Source: Paenibacillus sp. BK033
GTDB taxonomy: Bacteria > Bacillota > Bacilli > Paenibacillales > Paenibacillaceae
Direction: 5' to 3'
NCBI RefSeq assembly: GCF_004345425.1
Contig: NZ_SLVP01000001.1
Location: forward strand, 310,001 to 374,000
DNA length: 64,000 bases
Position numbers and translations under genes: made by a program
In this document: positions 26,042 to 35,118 of the stretch, in pieces
Numbering within the stretch: the first letter of the stretch is position 1
Layout of the letters: each line of letters begins with the position of its first letter
The notes under the pieces: generated by a model
Databases searched by the model: none
The model's input: only the letters and a program-made list of their open reading frames with translations
What the model was told of the DNA's origin: nothing

Positions 26042-27235
26042 TTGAGTCGTAAAAAGAAACGTTCCGCGAATCTGACCAGAGCGGACACACCTTCTATGGT
26101 TGGGCTATTCATGAATGGCGGCGACACATCAATACTGATTCCGGGGTACACCCGCTTATCCGATAATCCCGAGGTACGCATGGCGGTTGATAAGATCGCG
26201 GATTTAATCAGCAGCATGACAATTCACCTTATGAGGAACACCGAGAACGGGGATGTCCGGGTGAAGAATGAGCTTTCCCGGAAGCTGGACATCAACCCGT
26301 ACAGCCTCATGACGCGCAAAGCGTGGATGTACAACCTGGTCTATACCATGCTGCTGCCGGGAGACGGTAACAGTGTTGTATACCCGCGCATTCGAGATGG
26401 CCTTATTGATGAGCTCATACCGCTCAAACCGTCAAGCGTCGCATTCATGGATACGCCAGACGGTTATAACGTGCTCTATCAAGGCGCCACATACGGTCAT
26501 GATGAAGTGCTCCACTTTACTATCAATCCGGATCCGGAACGACCTTGGGTCGGTACCGGTTACCGCGTCGTTCTAAAGGATATCGTTGACAATCTGAAGC
26601 AGGCGACAGCTACGAAGAAGAGCTTCATGAGCGATAAATGGAAGCCGTCGATCATTGTATCGGTCGATGCCATGACGGAGGAATTGTCCAGCCCAGAAGG
26701 CCGCGACCAGATTCTTAACAAGTACGTGTCGGAGACTTCAGGCGGCAAGCCTTGGGTTATCCCGGCCGATCTCCTGAAGGTCGACCAGGTCCGTCCGCTC
26801 TCTCTTGCTGACCTTGCCATTAATGATGCAGTCCAATTGGATAAAAGAACCGTAGCCGCCCTCATTGGAGTGCCGGCTTTTTTTGTTGGCGTCGGAGACT
26901 TCAAGAAAGACGAGTACAACGCCTTCGTTAACACTCGGGTTCTTCCGCTTGCTACCGGCATTGTCCAAGAGTTGACGCGGAAGCTGCTCTATGCTCCGGA
27001 CCTTTACTTCAGATTTAACCCGCGCAGCTTATATGCCTATGACCTGAAGGAGCTTGCTGAAGTCGGCAGCAACCTTTACGTACGCGGGCTTTACCTTGGC
27101 AACGAGGTTCGCAATTGGCTCGGAGACTCGCCGCTTGAAGGCCTAAATGAGCGCGTCATCCTGGAGAACTATATCCCGGCCGGCATGATTGGCGATCAAA
27201 AGAAACTGAACCAAGGGGGTGATGAAGGTGGATAG
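26042..27235 (+). CDS. portal protein, HK97 family
   Basis: The 397-residue protein is typical of HK97-type portals: the N-terminal segment with [18 protein letters not shown], the central [17 protein letters not shown] and [20 protein letters not shown], and a helical C-terminus. It forms the twelve-part channel at one capsid vertex. The start is a TTG behind AAAGGAGG. It overlaps the protease gene. Confidence 0.92.
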   Translation: MSRKKKRSANLTRADTPSMVGLFMNGGDTSILIPGYTRLSDNPEVRMAVDKIADLISSMTIHLMRNTENGDVRVKNELSRKLDINPYSLMTRKAWMYNLVYTMLLPGDGNSVVYPRIRDGLIDELIPLKPSSVAFMDTPDGYNVLYQGATYGHDEVLHFTINPDPERPWVGTGYRVVLKDIVDNLKQATATKKSFMSDKWKPSIIVSVDAMTEELSSPEGRDQILNKYVSETSGGKPWVIPADLLKVDQVRPLSLADLAINDAVQLDKRTVAALIGVPAFFVGVGDFKKDEYNAFVNTRVLPLATGIVQELTRKLLYAPDLYFRFNPRSLYAYDLKELAEVGSNLYVRGLYLGNEVRNWLGDSPLEGLNERVILENYIPAGMIGDQKKLNQGGDEGG

Positions 27236-27800
27236 AGAGATTAGGCAGACCCGCAGCGTAATGACCGAGCTTAAAACGCGGGCGGCCGAGAGCGAGGACC
27301 TGACAATCGAAGGTTACTTCTCCGTATTTGGGCAGCAAACAGAGCTTTGGACAGGGGCATATGAGGAAATCGCTCCTGGCGCTTTTGACAGCACACTCGG
27401 CAATGACATTCGCGCTCTTGCGAATCATGACACAATGTTTGTTCTCGGCCGGAATAAGGCCGGCACACTGGAGCTCAGGACCGACAGCCACGGCTTATGG
27501 GGCCGCATTAAGATCAATCCGGATGACGTCGACGCAATGAACCTGTATGCCCGCGTCAAGCGCGGTGACGTCGATCAATGTAGCTTTGGCTTCAACATCA
27601 TCCGTGAAGAAACGGACTGGCGCGACGACGGTACTGTGAAATGGACCATCCGAGAAATCGATCTGCATGAGGTATCGGTCGTTACCTTCCCGCAGTATAC
27701 GGACACCGGCGTTCAAGCGCGTAAGGCGGAAGTTGCTCAGCATCGTGAGCGCCAGCTGCAACAACGTAAACACAATTTGAAAGCGAGGTTGAACAAATAA
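27228..27800 (+). CDS. HK97-type prohead protease
   Basis: This 190-residue serine protease (peptidase family U35/S78) matures the capsid. It contains the family segments [31 protein letters not shown] with the catalytic His, and DQCSFGFNI with the likely Ser. GTG at 27228 is 8 bases from AAGGGGG; an ATG at 27222 is also possible. It sits between portal and capsid genes, as usual. Confidence 0.9.
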   Translation: MDREIRQTRSVMTELKTRAAESEDLTIEGYFSVFGQQTELWTGAYEEIAPGAFDSTLGNDIRALANHDTMFVLGRNKAGTLELRTDSHGLWGRIKINPDDVDAMNLYARVKRGDVDQCSFGFNIIREETDWRDDGTVKWTIREIDLHEVSVVTFPQYTDTGVQARKAEVAQHRERQLQQRKHNLKARLNK

Positions 27801-29074
27801 TGCTTAGACAATTAATGATTGGCAAGAAAATCGAACAACGCAAATCGGCGCTTGCCGAACTGCTGGAGCAGGAGCGCGGGCTGGATCTCCGCTCTGCTAA
27901 TCTGGAGGCCGCTCTTGAGGAGGCTAATACGGAAGAGGAAATCTCTACCGTGGAAGGCGAGGTTACTACCATCGAGAATGAGCGGTCTGAGCTCACGGCT
28001 AAAAAAACCACTCTTGAGGGCGAGATCGCTGCTCTCGAGGGCGAGCTGGAACAACTCAACAGCGCGGCTCCGAGCAATACAACTCGCAGCAACACAAACC
28101 AATCCAACCAAAACGAAAGAGGTGCAGAAGGCATGAACAAATTGCAAGTGAGAGAGTTGCTTAAAACTGGCGAGTACTACAAACGCAGCGAGGTTGTTGA
28201 GTTCTATGAGAAATTCAAGAACCTCCGCGCCGTATCCGGTGGCGAGCTGACAATCCCAGAAGTCGTTGTAAACCGCATCATGGACATCATGGGCGACTTT
28301 ACTACTCTGTACCCGCTGGTAGACAAGATTCAAGTAAAAGGCACTACGCGGATTCTGATTGACTCCGACACTTCGGCAGCTACATGGATTGAGCAATCCG
28401 CCGCGCTCCCTACTGGCGACGTTGGCACTATCACGAACGTTGACTTCGACGGCTTCAAGGTCGGCAAGGTGACTTTCGTCGACAACTACCTGCTGCAAGA
28501 TTCCATTATCAACCTGGACGCTTACGTCACGAAGAAGATTGCCCGCGCTATTGCCAAGGCTCTTGACCTGGCAATCATCAAAGGCACCGGCTCGGCGAAC
28601 AAACAGCCTGGCGGCGTTATCCCGGCTATCCCAGCCGGAAACAAAGTTAACGTTGATGAAGACGCGGATCTGTTGAAAAACCTGGTAAAACAAATCGGCC
28701 TCATCGATACAGGTGACGATAGCGTCGGCGAAATTGTCGCGGTCATGAAACGCAGCACTTATTACAACCGCCTGGTTGGTTACAGCATCCAAGTTGATTC
28801 CAGCGGTAACATTGTTGGCAAGCTGCCGAACCTGACAAATCCGGATTTGGTCGGCCTGCGTGTTGTGTTCAACAACAACATGGATGCGGACAAGGTCCTC
28901 TTCGGAGACTTCTCGCAATACACGCTTGTTGAGCGCGAGAACATTACGATCGACACTTCGACTCATGTCAAATTCACCGAAGACCAAACGGCATTCCGTG
29001 GCAAAGGCCGATTTGATGGTAAGCCGGTTAAGGCTGGCGCCTTCGCACTCGTCACAATCGTCCCTGCAGTCTAA
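27800..29074 (+). CDS. major capsid protein, HK97 gp5 family
   Basis: The 424-residue precursor has an N-terminal coiled-coil delta domain (residues 1-85) used as an internal scaffold, then a linker rich in Asn, Ser and Gln (85-110). The HK97-fold capsid body follows, from about residue 111 (MNKLQVRELL). The protease presumably cuts in the linker. The body shows GGELTIPEVVVNRIMDIM, YVTKKIARAIAKALD and the C-terminal KPVKAGAFALVTI. The ATG overlaps the protease stop codon. Confidence 0.95.
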   Translation: MLRQLMIGKKIEQRKSALAELLEQERGLDLRSANLEAALEEANTEEEISTVEGEVTTIENERSELTAKKTTLEGEIAALEGELEQLNSAAPSNTTRSNTNQSNQNERGAEGMNKLQVRELLKTGEYYKRSEVVEFYEKFKNLRAVSGGELTIPEVVVNRIMDIMGDFTTLYPLVDKIQVKGTTRILIDSDTSAATWIEQSAALPTGDVGTITNVDFDGFKVGKVTFVDNYLLQDSIINLDAYVTKKIARAIAKALDLAIIKGTGSANKQPGGVIPAIPAGNKVNVDEDADLLKNLVKQIGLIDTGDDSVGEIVAVMKRSTYYNRLVGYSIQVDSSGNIVGKLPNLTNPDLVGLRVVFNNNMDADKVLFGDFSQYTLVERENITIDTSTHVKFTEDQTAFRGKGRFDGKPVKAGAFALVTIVPAV

Positions 29075-29134
29075 TATCCGTTAAACGGGAGTGGCCTGCG
29101 GGCTGCTCCTGTTGTTAATTAAGGAGGATCACGA

Positions 29135-29380
29135 ATGCCAACCGTCTTAAAAACGTTCAGATGCAAAGTGACTAAACACCTCTTTGAAGCTGGCGAGGAG
29201 TACGAAGGAAAACGCGAAGCCGAGCTCGCTGCACTTGGCTATATTGGCGCTGAAGCGGTCGTTGAACAATGGCCGAAGCATGTCGGCGGCGGCAAATACG
29301 AATTATCCAACGGTGAGGTCGTCAAGGGCAAGGCTGCCGCAGAGGAAGCCCAGGCCGATCTTGACTCATTGGATGACTAA
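29135..29380 (+). CDS. small phage head-region protein
   Basis: This 81-residue protein lies between the capsid and connector genes, behind AAGGAGG. A beta-rich N-terminal half (VLKTFRCKVTKHLFEAGEEY) is followed by an acidic tail. Similar short proteins occupy this slot in many HK97-like phages, sometimes as capsid decoration or head accessory proteins. Function not assignable from sequence alone. Confidence 0.65.
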   Translation: MPTVLKTFRCKVTKHLFEAGEEYEGKREAELAALGYIGAEAVVEQWPKHVGGGKYELSNGEVVKGKAAAEEAQADLDSLDD

Positions 29381-29392
29381 TGAGGTGAGTTC

Positions 29393-29671
29393 ATGGACGT
29401 TACGACGGCCGTGGGGCTTGTGAAAGAGCGGTTAGGCATCCGGTCGACTGTCCGTGATACGTACCTGACCGCGATTGTAGAAGGCGTCATACAGGAGCTC
29501 ACAGACGAGAAGGGAGTCGCCTTAGAAGAGGGCAATGCTTCGCATCTTCTGTTCGTTTGCGATTACGCTACATGGCGTTACCAAAGCCGGGATAGTGCCG
29601 GCGCGATGCCGCGAGACATCCAGTTCCGACTTCACAATCTGATTATCCATTCGAGTGGTGCAGGGCCATGA
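29393..29671 (+). CDS. head-tail connector (gp6-like adaptor)
   Basis: This 92-residue helical protein has the pattern of HK97 gp6-like adaptors (TAVGLVKERLGIRSTVRDTY, then HLLFVCDYATWRYQ). Such proteins form a ring under the portal. Overlap with the next gene suggests tight co-translation. Confidence 0.82.
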   Translation: MDVTTAVGLVKERLGIRSTVRDTYLTAIVEGVIQELTDEKGVALEEGNASHLLFVCDYATWRYQSRDSAGAMPRDIQFRLHNLIIHSSGAGP

Positions 29672-29973
29672 CATACGATTACGAACTTACGCTCATTGGT
29701 GAGACGATCAGCGATGATAATATCGGCAACCAAATTGCTGCCGAAACTCCTACTGTTATCCTTTGCGGTCTCAAGTCTGTCGCGCGTAACGAGTTCTACA
29801 ATGCAGCTGCGAACGGCCTGCGCCCGGAGCGTGTCTTTGTGATTCACAATTACGAATACAGCGCTGAGCAGCTTGTAGAGTTCGAGGGTGAGCGTTACAA
29901 GGTCATACGGTCCTATGCGGTCGGATCGGAAGAACTGGAGCTGACATGCGAGAAGGTGTTGGGGAATGGCTAA
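29668..29973 (+). CDS. phage head closure protein
   Basis: The 101-residue beta-rich protein matches head-tail joining/stopper proteins, with the closing segment EFEGERYKVIRSYAVGSEEL. It would seal the connector and receive the tail. It overlaps both neighbours. Confidence 0.8.
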   Translation: MTYDYELTLIGETISDDNIGNQIAAETPTVILCGLKSVARNEFYNAAANGLRPERVFVIHNYEYSAEQLVEFEGERYKVIRSYAVGSEELELTCEKVLGNG

Positions 29974-30358
29974 CATCCGAATTGACCAACTGGCAAACGT
30001 TTTGACATCGGCCGTCCAGGCATATACGCAGGATGTCGGGGAGGCCATAGAAAATAAGGTTGATGAAGTCGCGGACGCCGTCCTGCAGGACACGAAACGT
30101 GATTCACCTTATAGAACCGGAAGATATAGAAAAGGTTTTGCGAAGACCAAACGAGTCCTGCCTGGACAAGGATACAAAGGGTACTACATCTGGAACAAAA
30201 AATACTATCGCTTAGTCCATCTTCAAGAGTTCGGACATGCCAAGCGCGGCGGCGGCCGTGTAGCCGGTAAGCCTCACTTGCGCCCGGCCTACGACCGGAA
30301 TGCGGAAAAGTTACAGGATGATATTAAGCGGATTATCAGGAACGGAGGCGGCGGATGA
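29966..30358 (+). CDS. HK97 gp10-like morphogenesis protein
   Basis: The 130-residue protein has the family pattern: an N-terminal helix, DTKRDSPYRTGRYRKGF, and YRLVHLQEFGHAKRGGGRV, ending in a helix. This family completes the head-tail interface or tail end. Position between head closure and tail terminator genes agrees. Confidence 0.87.
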   Translation: MANIRIDQLANVLTSAVQAYTQDVGEAIENKVDEVADAVLQDTKRDSPYRTGRYRKGFAKTKRVLPGQGYKGYYIWNKKYYRLVHLQEFGHAKRGGGRVAGKPHLRPAYDRNAEKLQDDIKRIIRNGGGG

Positions 30359-30690
30359 CGTTACAGGAACTTAACCAGGCGTTGAAGAGCACCGGGATGC
30401 CGGTTGCTTATAACGAGTTTAAAGGCACAGCAAAGACTCCAGTTCCAGCGCCTCCGTTTATCACTTACCAGCTCGCATATAACTCGGACATGATTGCCGA
30501 CAACGCCAATTATTTGGACGTCGGTAATTATCAAATTGAGCTTTACACCGATAAGAAAGACCCGGCTGCCGAAAGCCTGGTGCAATCCAAGCTAAAGGAA
30601 CTGCAGCTGCCTTACAGCAAAGTCGAGGTTTACCTTGACGACGAGAAGCTATTTCAAATCATTTATCAAGTACAACTGATCGGAGGCTGA
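30355..30690 (+). CDS. tail terminator/completion protein
   Basis: The 111-residue protein fits tail completion proteins by size, position just before the major tail gene and content (PPFITYQLAYNSDMIADN, YQIELYTDKKDPAAESLV). These form a ring capping the tail tube where it meets the head. Confidence 0.7.
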   Translation: MTLQELNQALKSTGMPVAYNEFKGTAKTPVPAPPFITYQLAYNSDMIADNANYLDVGNYQIELYTDKKDPAAESLVQSKLKELQLPYSKVEVYLDDEKLFQIIYQVQLIGG

Positions 30691-30694
30691 CAAA

Positions 30695-31273
30695 ATGCCT
30701 GAAAATAAAGTTACGTTTGGCCTGGACAAAGTCCACATTGCTTTCTATGATGCAGATAGCTTAACGCCGCCTACTTGGGAGGCTCCCACGCCCATGCCTG
30801 GTGCAGTTCGTTGGACTCCTGAAGCGCAGGGCGAAACCTCCACCTTCTACGCCGACAACGGAGCCTACTTCGTTGTATCAGCAAACAATGGATATACCGG
30901 TGAATTGGAGATGGCTCTAATCCCGGATGCAATCCTTGCCCGTATGCTCGGCTGGGAAATCGACAACAATGGCATGCTGGTCGAGGTGACAAACGGCATT
31001 CCTGAAAAATTCGCACTGCTTGGGCAAATCCAGGGCGATCAAAAGAACCGCCGCTTCGTCTACTACGACTGCCAAGCAAGCCGCCCGGCGAAAGAACGCA
31101 CGACAAAAGGCGAGTCCGTTGAGGTGGCAACTGATGTCCTTAACTTGACGATCTCACCTATCGAACTTGACGGCAAGACAGTCGTTAAGGGCGACATCGA
31201 GCTCAGCGCCACAAATGCCACGGCGTATAACGGCTTCTTCACAAACGTTCTGACTCCTACATTCGGAGGTTAA
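30695..31273 (+). CDS. major tail protein, phi13 family
   Basis: The 192-residue tail-tube subunit has the pattern of the phi13-type family: N-terminal VTFGLDKVHIAFYDAD, YTGELEMALIPDAIL, and RFVYYDCQASRPAKERTTK. It polymerises into the tail tube around the tape measure. Confidence 0.9.
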   Translation: MPENKVTFGLDKVHIAFYDADSLTPPTWEAPTPMPGAVRWTPEAQGETSTFYADNGAYFVVSANNGYTGELEMALIPDAILARMLGWEIDNNGMLVEVTNGIPEKFALLGQIQGDQKNRRFVYYDCQASRPAKERTTKGESVEVATDVLNLTISPIELDGKTVVKGDIELSATNATAYNGFFTNVLTPTFGG

Positions 31274-31279
31274 TCATAG

Positions 31280-31666
31280 ATGAGAGAACTTAAATTCGGT
31301 GAACAAACTGTCAGAGTCAAGGCGACGCCCTTGGCTCTTCTTTTTTATAAGCAAGAGTTTGGCGGGGATCTTCTCGCGGACATGACAAAGATGGCCGGCG
31401 GGTTGAAGGAAGAACCCGAACAGGAAGCCGATATCTCCGGTTTAGATACAGTCGCTATCCTGCAGCTTATTTGGGCGATGGCGAAAGCAGATGCGTTCGG
31501 CGGACCCTCCTTCCCATCGTTTATTAACTGGCTGGGCTCTTTTGAAGACGTCGACTTTACCGATGAATCCTTATTGAAAGGTGCTCTGGAGGAAGCCGCA
31601 CACGGATTTTTTCGTAAAGGACTCCAAGCGTCAACACAAGGACGGAAGCCGCGCAAAACTCGCTGA
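31280..31666 (+). CDS. tail assembly chaperone, short form (G)
   Basis: The 128-residue protein sits between major tail and tape measure genes and has the features of a tail assembly chaperone (LKFGEQTVRVKATPLALLFYKQEF). In siphoviruses this gene is read as a short form and, by ribosomal frameshift, as a longer GT form. A following open frame overlaps its end without a ribosome-binding site, as expected for that arrangement. Confidence 0.78.
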   Translation: MRELKFGEQTVRVKATPLALLFYKQEFGGDLLADMTKMAGGLKEEPEQEADISGLDTVAILQLIWAMAKADAFGGPSFPSFINWLGSFEDVDFTDESLLKGALEEAAHGFFRKGLQASTQGRKPRKTR

Positions 31667-31841
31667 CAGGCTAGAAATTGAATTAATTAGAATCGGCAAA
31701 AAGATGAACCTCTCGCTTGCTGAAATGAATGAGTTTCGGGTTTGTGACTTATTAGACCTGGCTCATACGTACTTTGGCGAAGAAGATGACTCACCTAAAG
31801 AGGCAACACAGGCCGATATAGACGCTTTCTACGGGAGGTGA
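31581..31841 (+). CDS. tail assembly chaperone T domain (frameshift product)
   Basis: The frame carries a helical 75-residue domain (LADRLEIELIRIGKKMNL, LLDLAHTYFGEE) that has no ribosome-binding site or good start. It is open across the end of the short chaperone gene. It would be expressed as a fusion through a shift at the T6 run (31607-31612), giving a GT protein of about 187 residues. The shift needed is +1 (or -2), not the common -1. Confidence 0.65.
   Translation: MLWRKPHTDFFVKDSKRQHKDGSRAKLADRLEIELIRIGKKMNLSLAEMNEFRVCDLLDLAHTYFGEEDDSPKEATQADIDAFYGR
31607..31613 (+). other. probable programmed frameshift site
   Basis: The zero-frame codons are GGA TTT TTT CGT. Skipping the C after TTTTTT (+1), or slipping back two on the T run, joins the chaperone frame to the downstream frame as ...FF-VKDSK. 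It lies in the only overlap of the two frames. Confidence 0.5.
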
Positions 31842-31846
31842 GGTAA

Positions 31847-34279
31847 TTGGCAGAAACGATAAAAGGGATTAACGTTGTCATCGGCGCAGACACAAGCGGC
31901 CTATCCGCTGCGCTCGGTGACGTCAACAAACGAAGCCGAGATATTCAGTCCGAGCTCAAGCAAGTAGACAAGTTACTCAAGCTCGATCCCGGCAATACAG
32001 AACTGGTAGCTCAAAAGCAGAAGCTTCTTGCGGACTCCATTGAGAACACCAAGGAGAAGCTTAGCAGGCTCAAACAGGTTCAGGAGCAGGTTAATGAACA
32101 GTTCAAGGCCGGCACCATTTCAGAAGGGCAGTACCGAGCCTTCCAGCGGGAAATCGTCCAGACAGAACAGCAGCTCAAGACATTCGAACAAGCGTTGGAA
32201 ACAACCGGCCAGAAAGTAGATCAATTTGCTGCTAAGACTGGAAATGCTGCAGACAAGCTGAAGAATGTTGGCTCGGGGATGAAGAATGCCGGGGCTAATA
32301 TGACTGCAGGTCTTACGCTGCCACTTGTCGGCATCGGTGCGGCTGCTATTAACGCTGCTGGGCAGGTTGAAGGCGCATCAAGCACGATTCAAGCAAGGCT
32401 TGGAGCAACAGCTGAAGAAGCAGACCGACTTTCAGAAGCTGCACGCGGCATTTGGGAGCAAGGCTTCGGCGAGAGCATCGACGAGGTCTCACTGGCATTA
32501 ACAACCGTTGAACAGAACATCCAAGACCTAAATGATGCCGATCTCGAGAAGCTGACCACAAACGCGCTCGTCCTTCAGAAAGTTTTCGGCGCGGATGTTA
32601 CAGAGTCAGTACGTACGGCGTCCGTCATGATGAAAAACTTCGGGATTGACGGAAATACGGCCTTCGACCTGATGACAGTTGGTTTCCAGAAAGGCGGAGA
32701 CTTCTCAGGCGAACTGCTGGATACACTTCGGGAATACGCACCACAGTTTGCCTCAATGGGCATTTCAGCCTCAGACGCAATGGGTATCCTTATTTCCGGA
32801 GCCAATGCCGGCGCGTTCAACCTGGACAAGGTCGGCGATGCGCTTAAGGAGTTTAACATCCGGGCGCAAGATGGCAGCAAGACAACAGCAGATGGATTTG
32901 CCGCGATTGGGCTGGATGCCACTACAATGGCTAATGCGATTTCTGCAGGTGGTGAGACTGCAAGCAATGCCTTCCAGGCTACCATAACGGCGCTTGCTGC
33001 CATGAAAGATCCAGTCCAGCAGAATATAGCTGGCGTCAATCTATTCGGTACGCAGTGGGAAGATTTGCGCTCAAAGGTTATCTTTGCGATGCAGGATGGT
33101 ATTGGCTCCCTCAATGAATTTGAAGGTGCTGCCGATAAAGCCGGAGCTGCATTGCAGGACAATCCTCTTGCGGAAATGACAGCCCTATGGCGGCAACTTC
33201 AATCTGATTTAGCTCCACTTGGAACAGCCCTGATAGAGTTGGCGCAGACGGTTTTGCCTCCGCTCATTGCAATGGTGTCCCAGGTCGCGCAATGGTTCTC
33301 CAATCTTTCTCCATCTACTCAAAAGCTTGTGGGGGTTATAGGGGCGCTGGCGGCTGTCATTGGACCGCTATTAATTGCATTCGGGGCCATTGTCTCCGCT
33401 ATCGGCACATTGATGCCGGTATTTGTGGCACTCACTGGCCCCATCGGATTGGTTATCGCGGCTATAGCAGCATTGGCTGCAGGCGTTTATCTGGTTATCA
33501 AGAATTGGGATACAATTAAAGCCTTCTTCTCGGGGCTCTGGGACTGGATGGTCAACTTCTTTAAGAAGTGGGGTGTCGAAATCCTGGCAATTGTCGCGCC
33601 GTTCATCGGCATTCCACTGCTGATTGTGAAGCATTGGGACGATATTAAAGCCGGTCTTTCTGCAGTTTGGGATTGGATTAGTTCAACTTCTTCGAAGGTG
33701 TTTAAGGCGGTTGTTAATAGCATATCTAATGCTTGGGAGGATGTTAAAAACAGAACAGCAGACAACTGGAATGCCATCGTAGGCGCCATCAGTAAGGCGA
33801 TAGACTGGATTAAAGGCTTGCCAAAACAGATGCTTGAGATCGGCAAGAACATTATTCAGGGCATTGTTGATGGTATTACCGGTAGCATCGGCAAGATAAA
33901 GGACAAAATCAAGGAGATCGCTTCGACGATCACTGACGGGATTAAAGGTCTGCTTGATATCCACTCTCCTTCCCGGGTCATGATGGCAATCGGTGAATTC
34001 ACCGGTGAAGGCATGGCGCTGGGCTTGCAAAACTCGGTGGCCGAGGTCTCCCGGCAGGCTTCCTCCTTGGCTAAAGCGGCAGTACCGAAGTCTTCAGACT
34101 TCTCAGCAGCTACATCAGGCGGCGGCGCTGCGGCGGCGGGCGCGGCTACAGGCGGAAGCCAGCCGGTTGTTGTCCCAGTGTATCTGGATGGCCGTGAAAT
34201 TGCTCGAGCTACATCAGGTCCGATGGCAAACATGAACATGACGAGATCAAGGGGGTTAGGACTCAATGGCGGTTTATAA
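31847..34279 (+). CDS. tail tape measure protein
   Basis: The 810-residue protein sets tail length. Residues 1-125 are coiled coil (ending around EQQLKTFEQALETTGQ). Residues 140-460 show the TP901-type tape-measure core (ASTIQARLGATAEEAD-like and QKGGDFSGELLDTLREYAPQ). Hydrophobic segments lie at about 490-555 and a membrane-like segment near 590-600. The end (SPSRVMMAIGEFTGEGMALG) is the common C-terminal motif. It starts with TTG after GGGAGGTGAGG. Confidence 0.92.
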   Translation: MAETIKGINVVIGADTSGLSAALGDVNKRSRDIQSELKQVDKLLKLDPGNTELVAQKQKLLADSIENTKEKLSRLKQVQEQVNEQFKAGTISEGQYRAFQREIVQTEQQLKTFEQALETTGQKVDQFAAKTGNAADKLKNVGSGMKNAGANMTAGLTLPLVGIGAAAINAAGQVEGASSTIQARLGATAEEADRLSEAARGIWEQGFGESIDEVSLALTTVEQNIQDLNDADLEKLTTNALVLQKVFGADVTESVRTASVMMKNFGIDGNTAFDLMTVGFQKGGDFSGELLDTLREYAPQFASMGISASDAMGILISGANAGAFNLDKVGDALKEFNIRAQDGSKTTADGFAAIGLDATTMANAISAGGETASNAFQATITALAAMKDPVQQNIAGVNLFGTQWEDLRSKVIFAMQDGIGSLNEFEGAADKAGAALQDNPLAEMTALWRQLQSDLAPLGTALIELAQTVLPPLIAMVSQVAQWFSNLSPSTQKLVGVIGALAAVIGPLLIAFGAIVSAIGTLMPVFVALTGPIGLVIAAIAALAAGVYLVIKNWDTIKAFFSGLWDWMVNFFKKWGVEILAIVAPFIGIPLLIVKHWDDIKAGLSAVWDWISSTSSKVFKAVVNSISNAWEDVKNRTADNWNAIVGAISKAIDWIKGLPKQMLEIGKNIIQGIVDGITGSIGKIKDKIKEIASTITDGIKGLLDIHSPSRVMMAIGEFTGEGMALGLQNSVAEVSRQASSLAKAAVPKSSDFSAATSGGGAAAAGAATGGSQPVVVPVYLDGREIARATSGPMANMNMTRSRGLGLNGGL

Positions 34280-35108
34280 CAACGGATTCACTCTAACCCC
34301 TGTATCCGCCCCGTCTGACGTCCGTACGGCTAGGTCGCTAGGAATTATCATGCTGCGCCAATCAAAACGCCCTATGCTCGCCTCAACGGTCGACAGCACG
34401 GCTGACGTGGCGGGCATGCACGGAGCATATGACTTCGGGGCGAAGTTATCTCCTATGCAGTTCGGGCTTGAATGCGCCATGATCACACAGTCGCCGAGGG
34501 AACTGCAAGCAGCAGCTGAGCGGATAGCAGAGTTCCTACTTGACGCTTCTGGCCGGCCACGGCAATTGGAGCTGGTCTTCGATAACAAGCCGAGCAAGAA
34601 ATATACGGTCCGGTATTCCGGCTCCCTTGATATAGATCGCATTATCGGGCTCGGGACGTTTACGCTACCGTTTACAGCCTTCGACCCGTTCTCATACCAG
34701 ACCGAGCTATCGACCGATGAACTGGATTGGGATAGCGACATCCTGATGGATAACGAGCGGATCACGTTCGACTATGAGCCGCCGATCTACACGGTTACAG
34801 CGCCGGGGGCTGTCGAGGTAGTCAATTACGGGGCTTTCGAGATATGGCCGGTCATTAAGGTGGTCGGCAGCTTCACAAGCCTATCACTGACCGCGGATGG
34901 CCGGACGCTGGTATATGGTGAGGCGGTTGCCTCCGGAACGGTAACAATCGATTGCCAGCGCATGCAGGCAAAGCTCGGCACGACCAACAAGAACAACAAA
35001 GTATCCGGCCAGTTCATCAAGCTGCAGCCAGGAACAAATAGCGTTCAGATCGGCGGCACATGGCTCAATTGCTCTGTGTCTTTTGTATTTAGAGCGAAAT
35101 ATACGTGA
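34266..35108 (+). CDS. distal tail protein (Dit)
   Basis: The 280-residue protein follows the tape measure, overlaps it and has the Dit pattern: a two-domain beta protein with RQLELVFDNKPSKKYTVRY and IGLGTFTLPFTAFDPFSY in the N-terminal tube domain. Dit is the hub joining the tail tube to receptor-binding parts. Confidence 0.86.
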   Translation: MAVYNNGFTLTPVSAPSDVRTARSLGIIMLRQSKRPMLASTVDSTADVAGMHGAYDFGAKLSPMQFGLECAMITQSPRELQAAAERIAEFLLDASGRPRQLELVFDNKPSKKYTVRYSGSLDIDRIIGLGTFTLPFTAFDPFSYQTELSTDELDWDSDILMDNERITFDYEPPIYTVTAPGAVEVVNYGAFEIWPVIKVVGSFTSLSLTADGRTLVYGEAVASGTVTIDCQRMQAKLGTTNKNNKVSGQFIKLQPGTNSVQIGGTWLNCSVSFVFRAKYT

Positions 35109-35118
35109 GGTGATGGAC

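Noticed and set aside
27812..28987. 391-codon frame opposite the capsid gene
   Set aside because: Antisense shadow of the well-supported major capsid gene.
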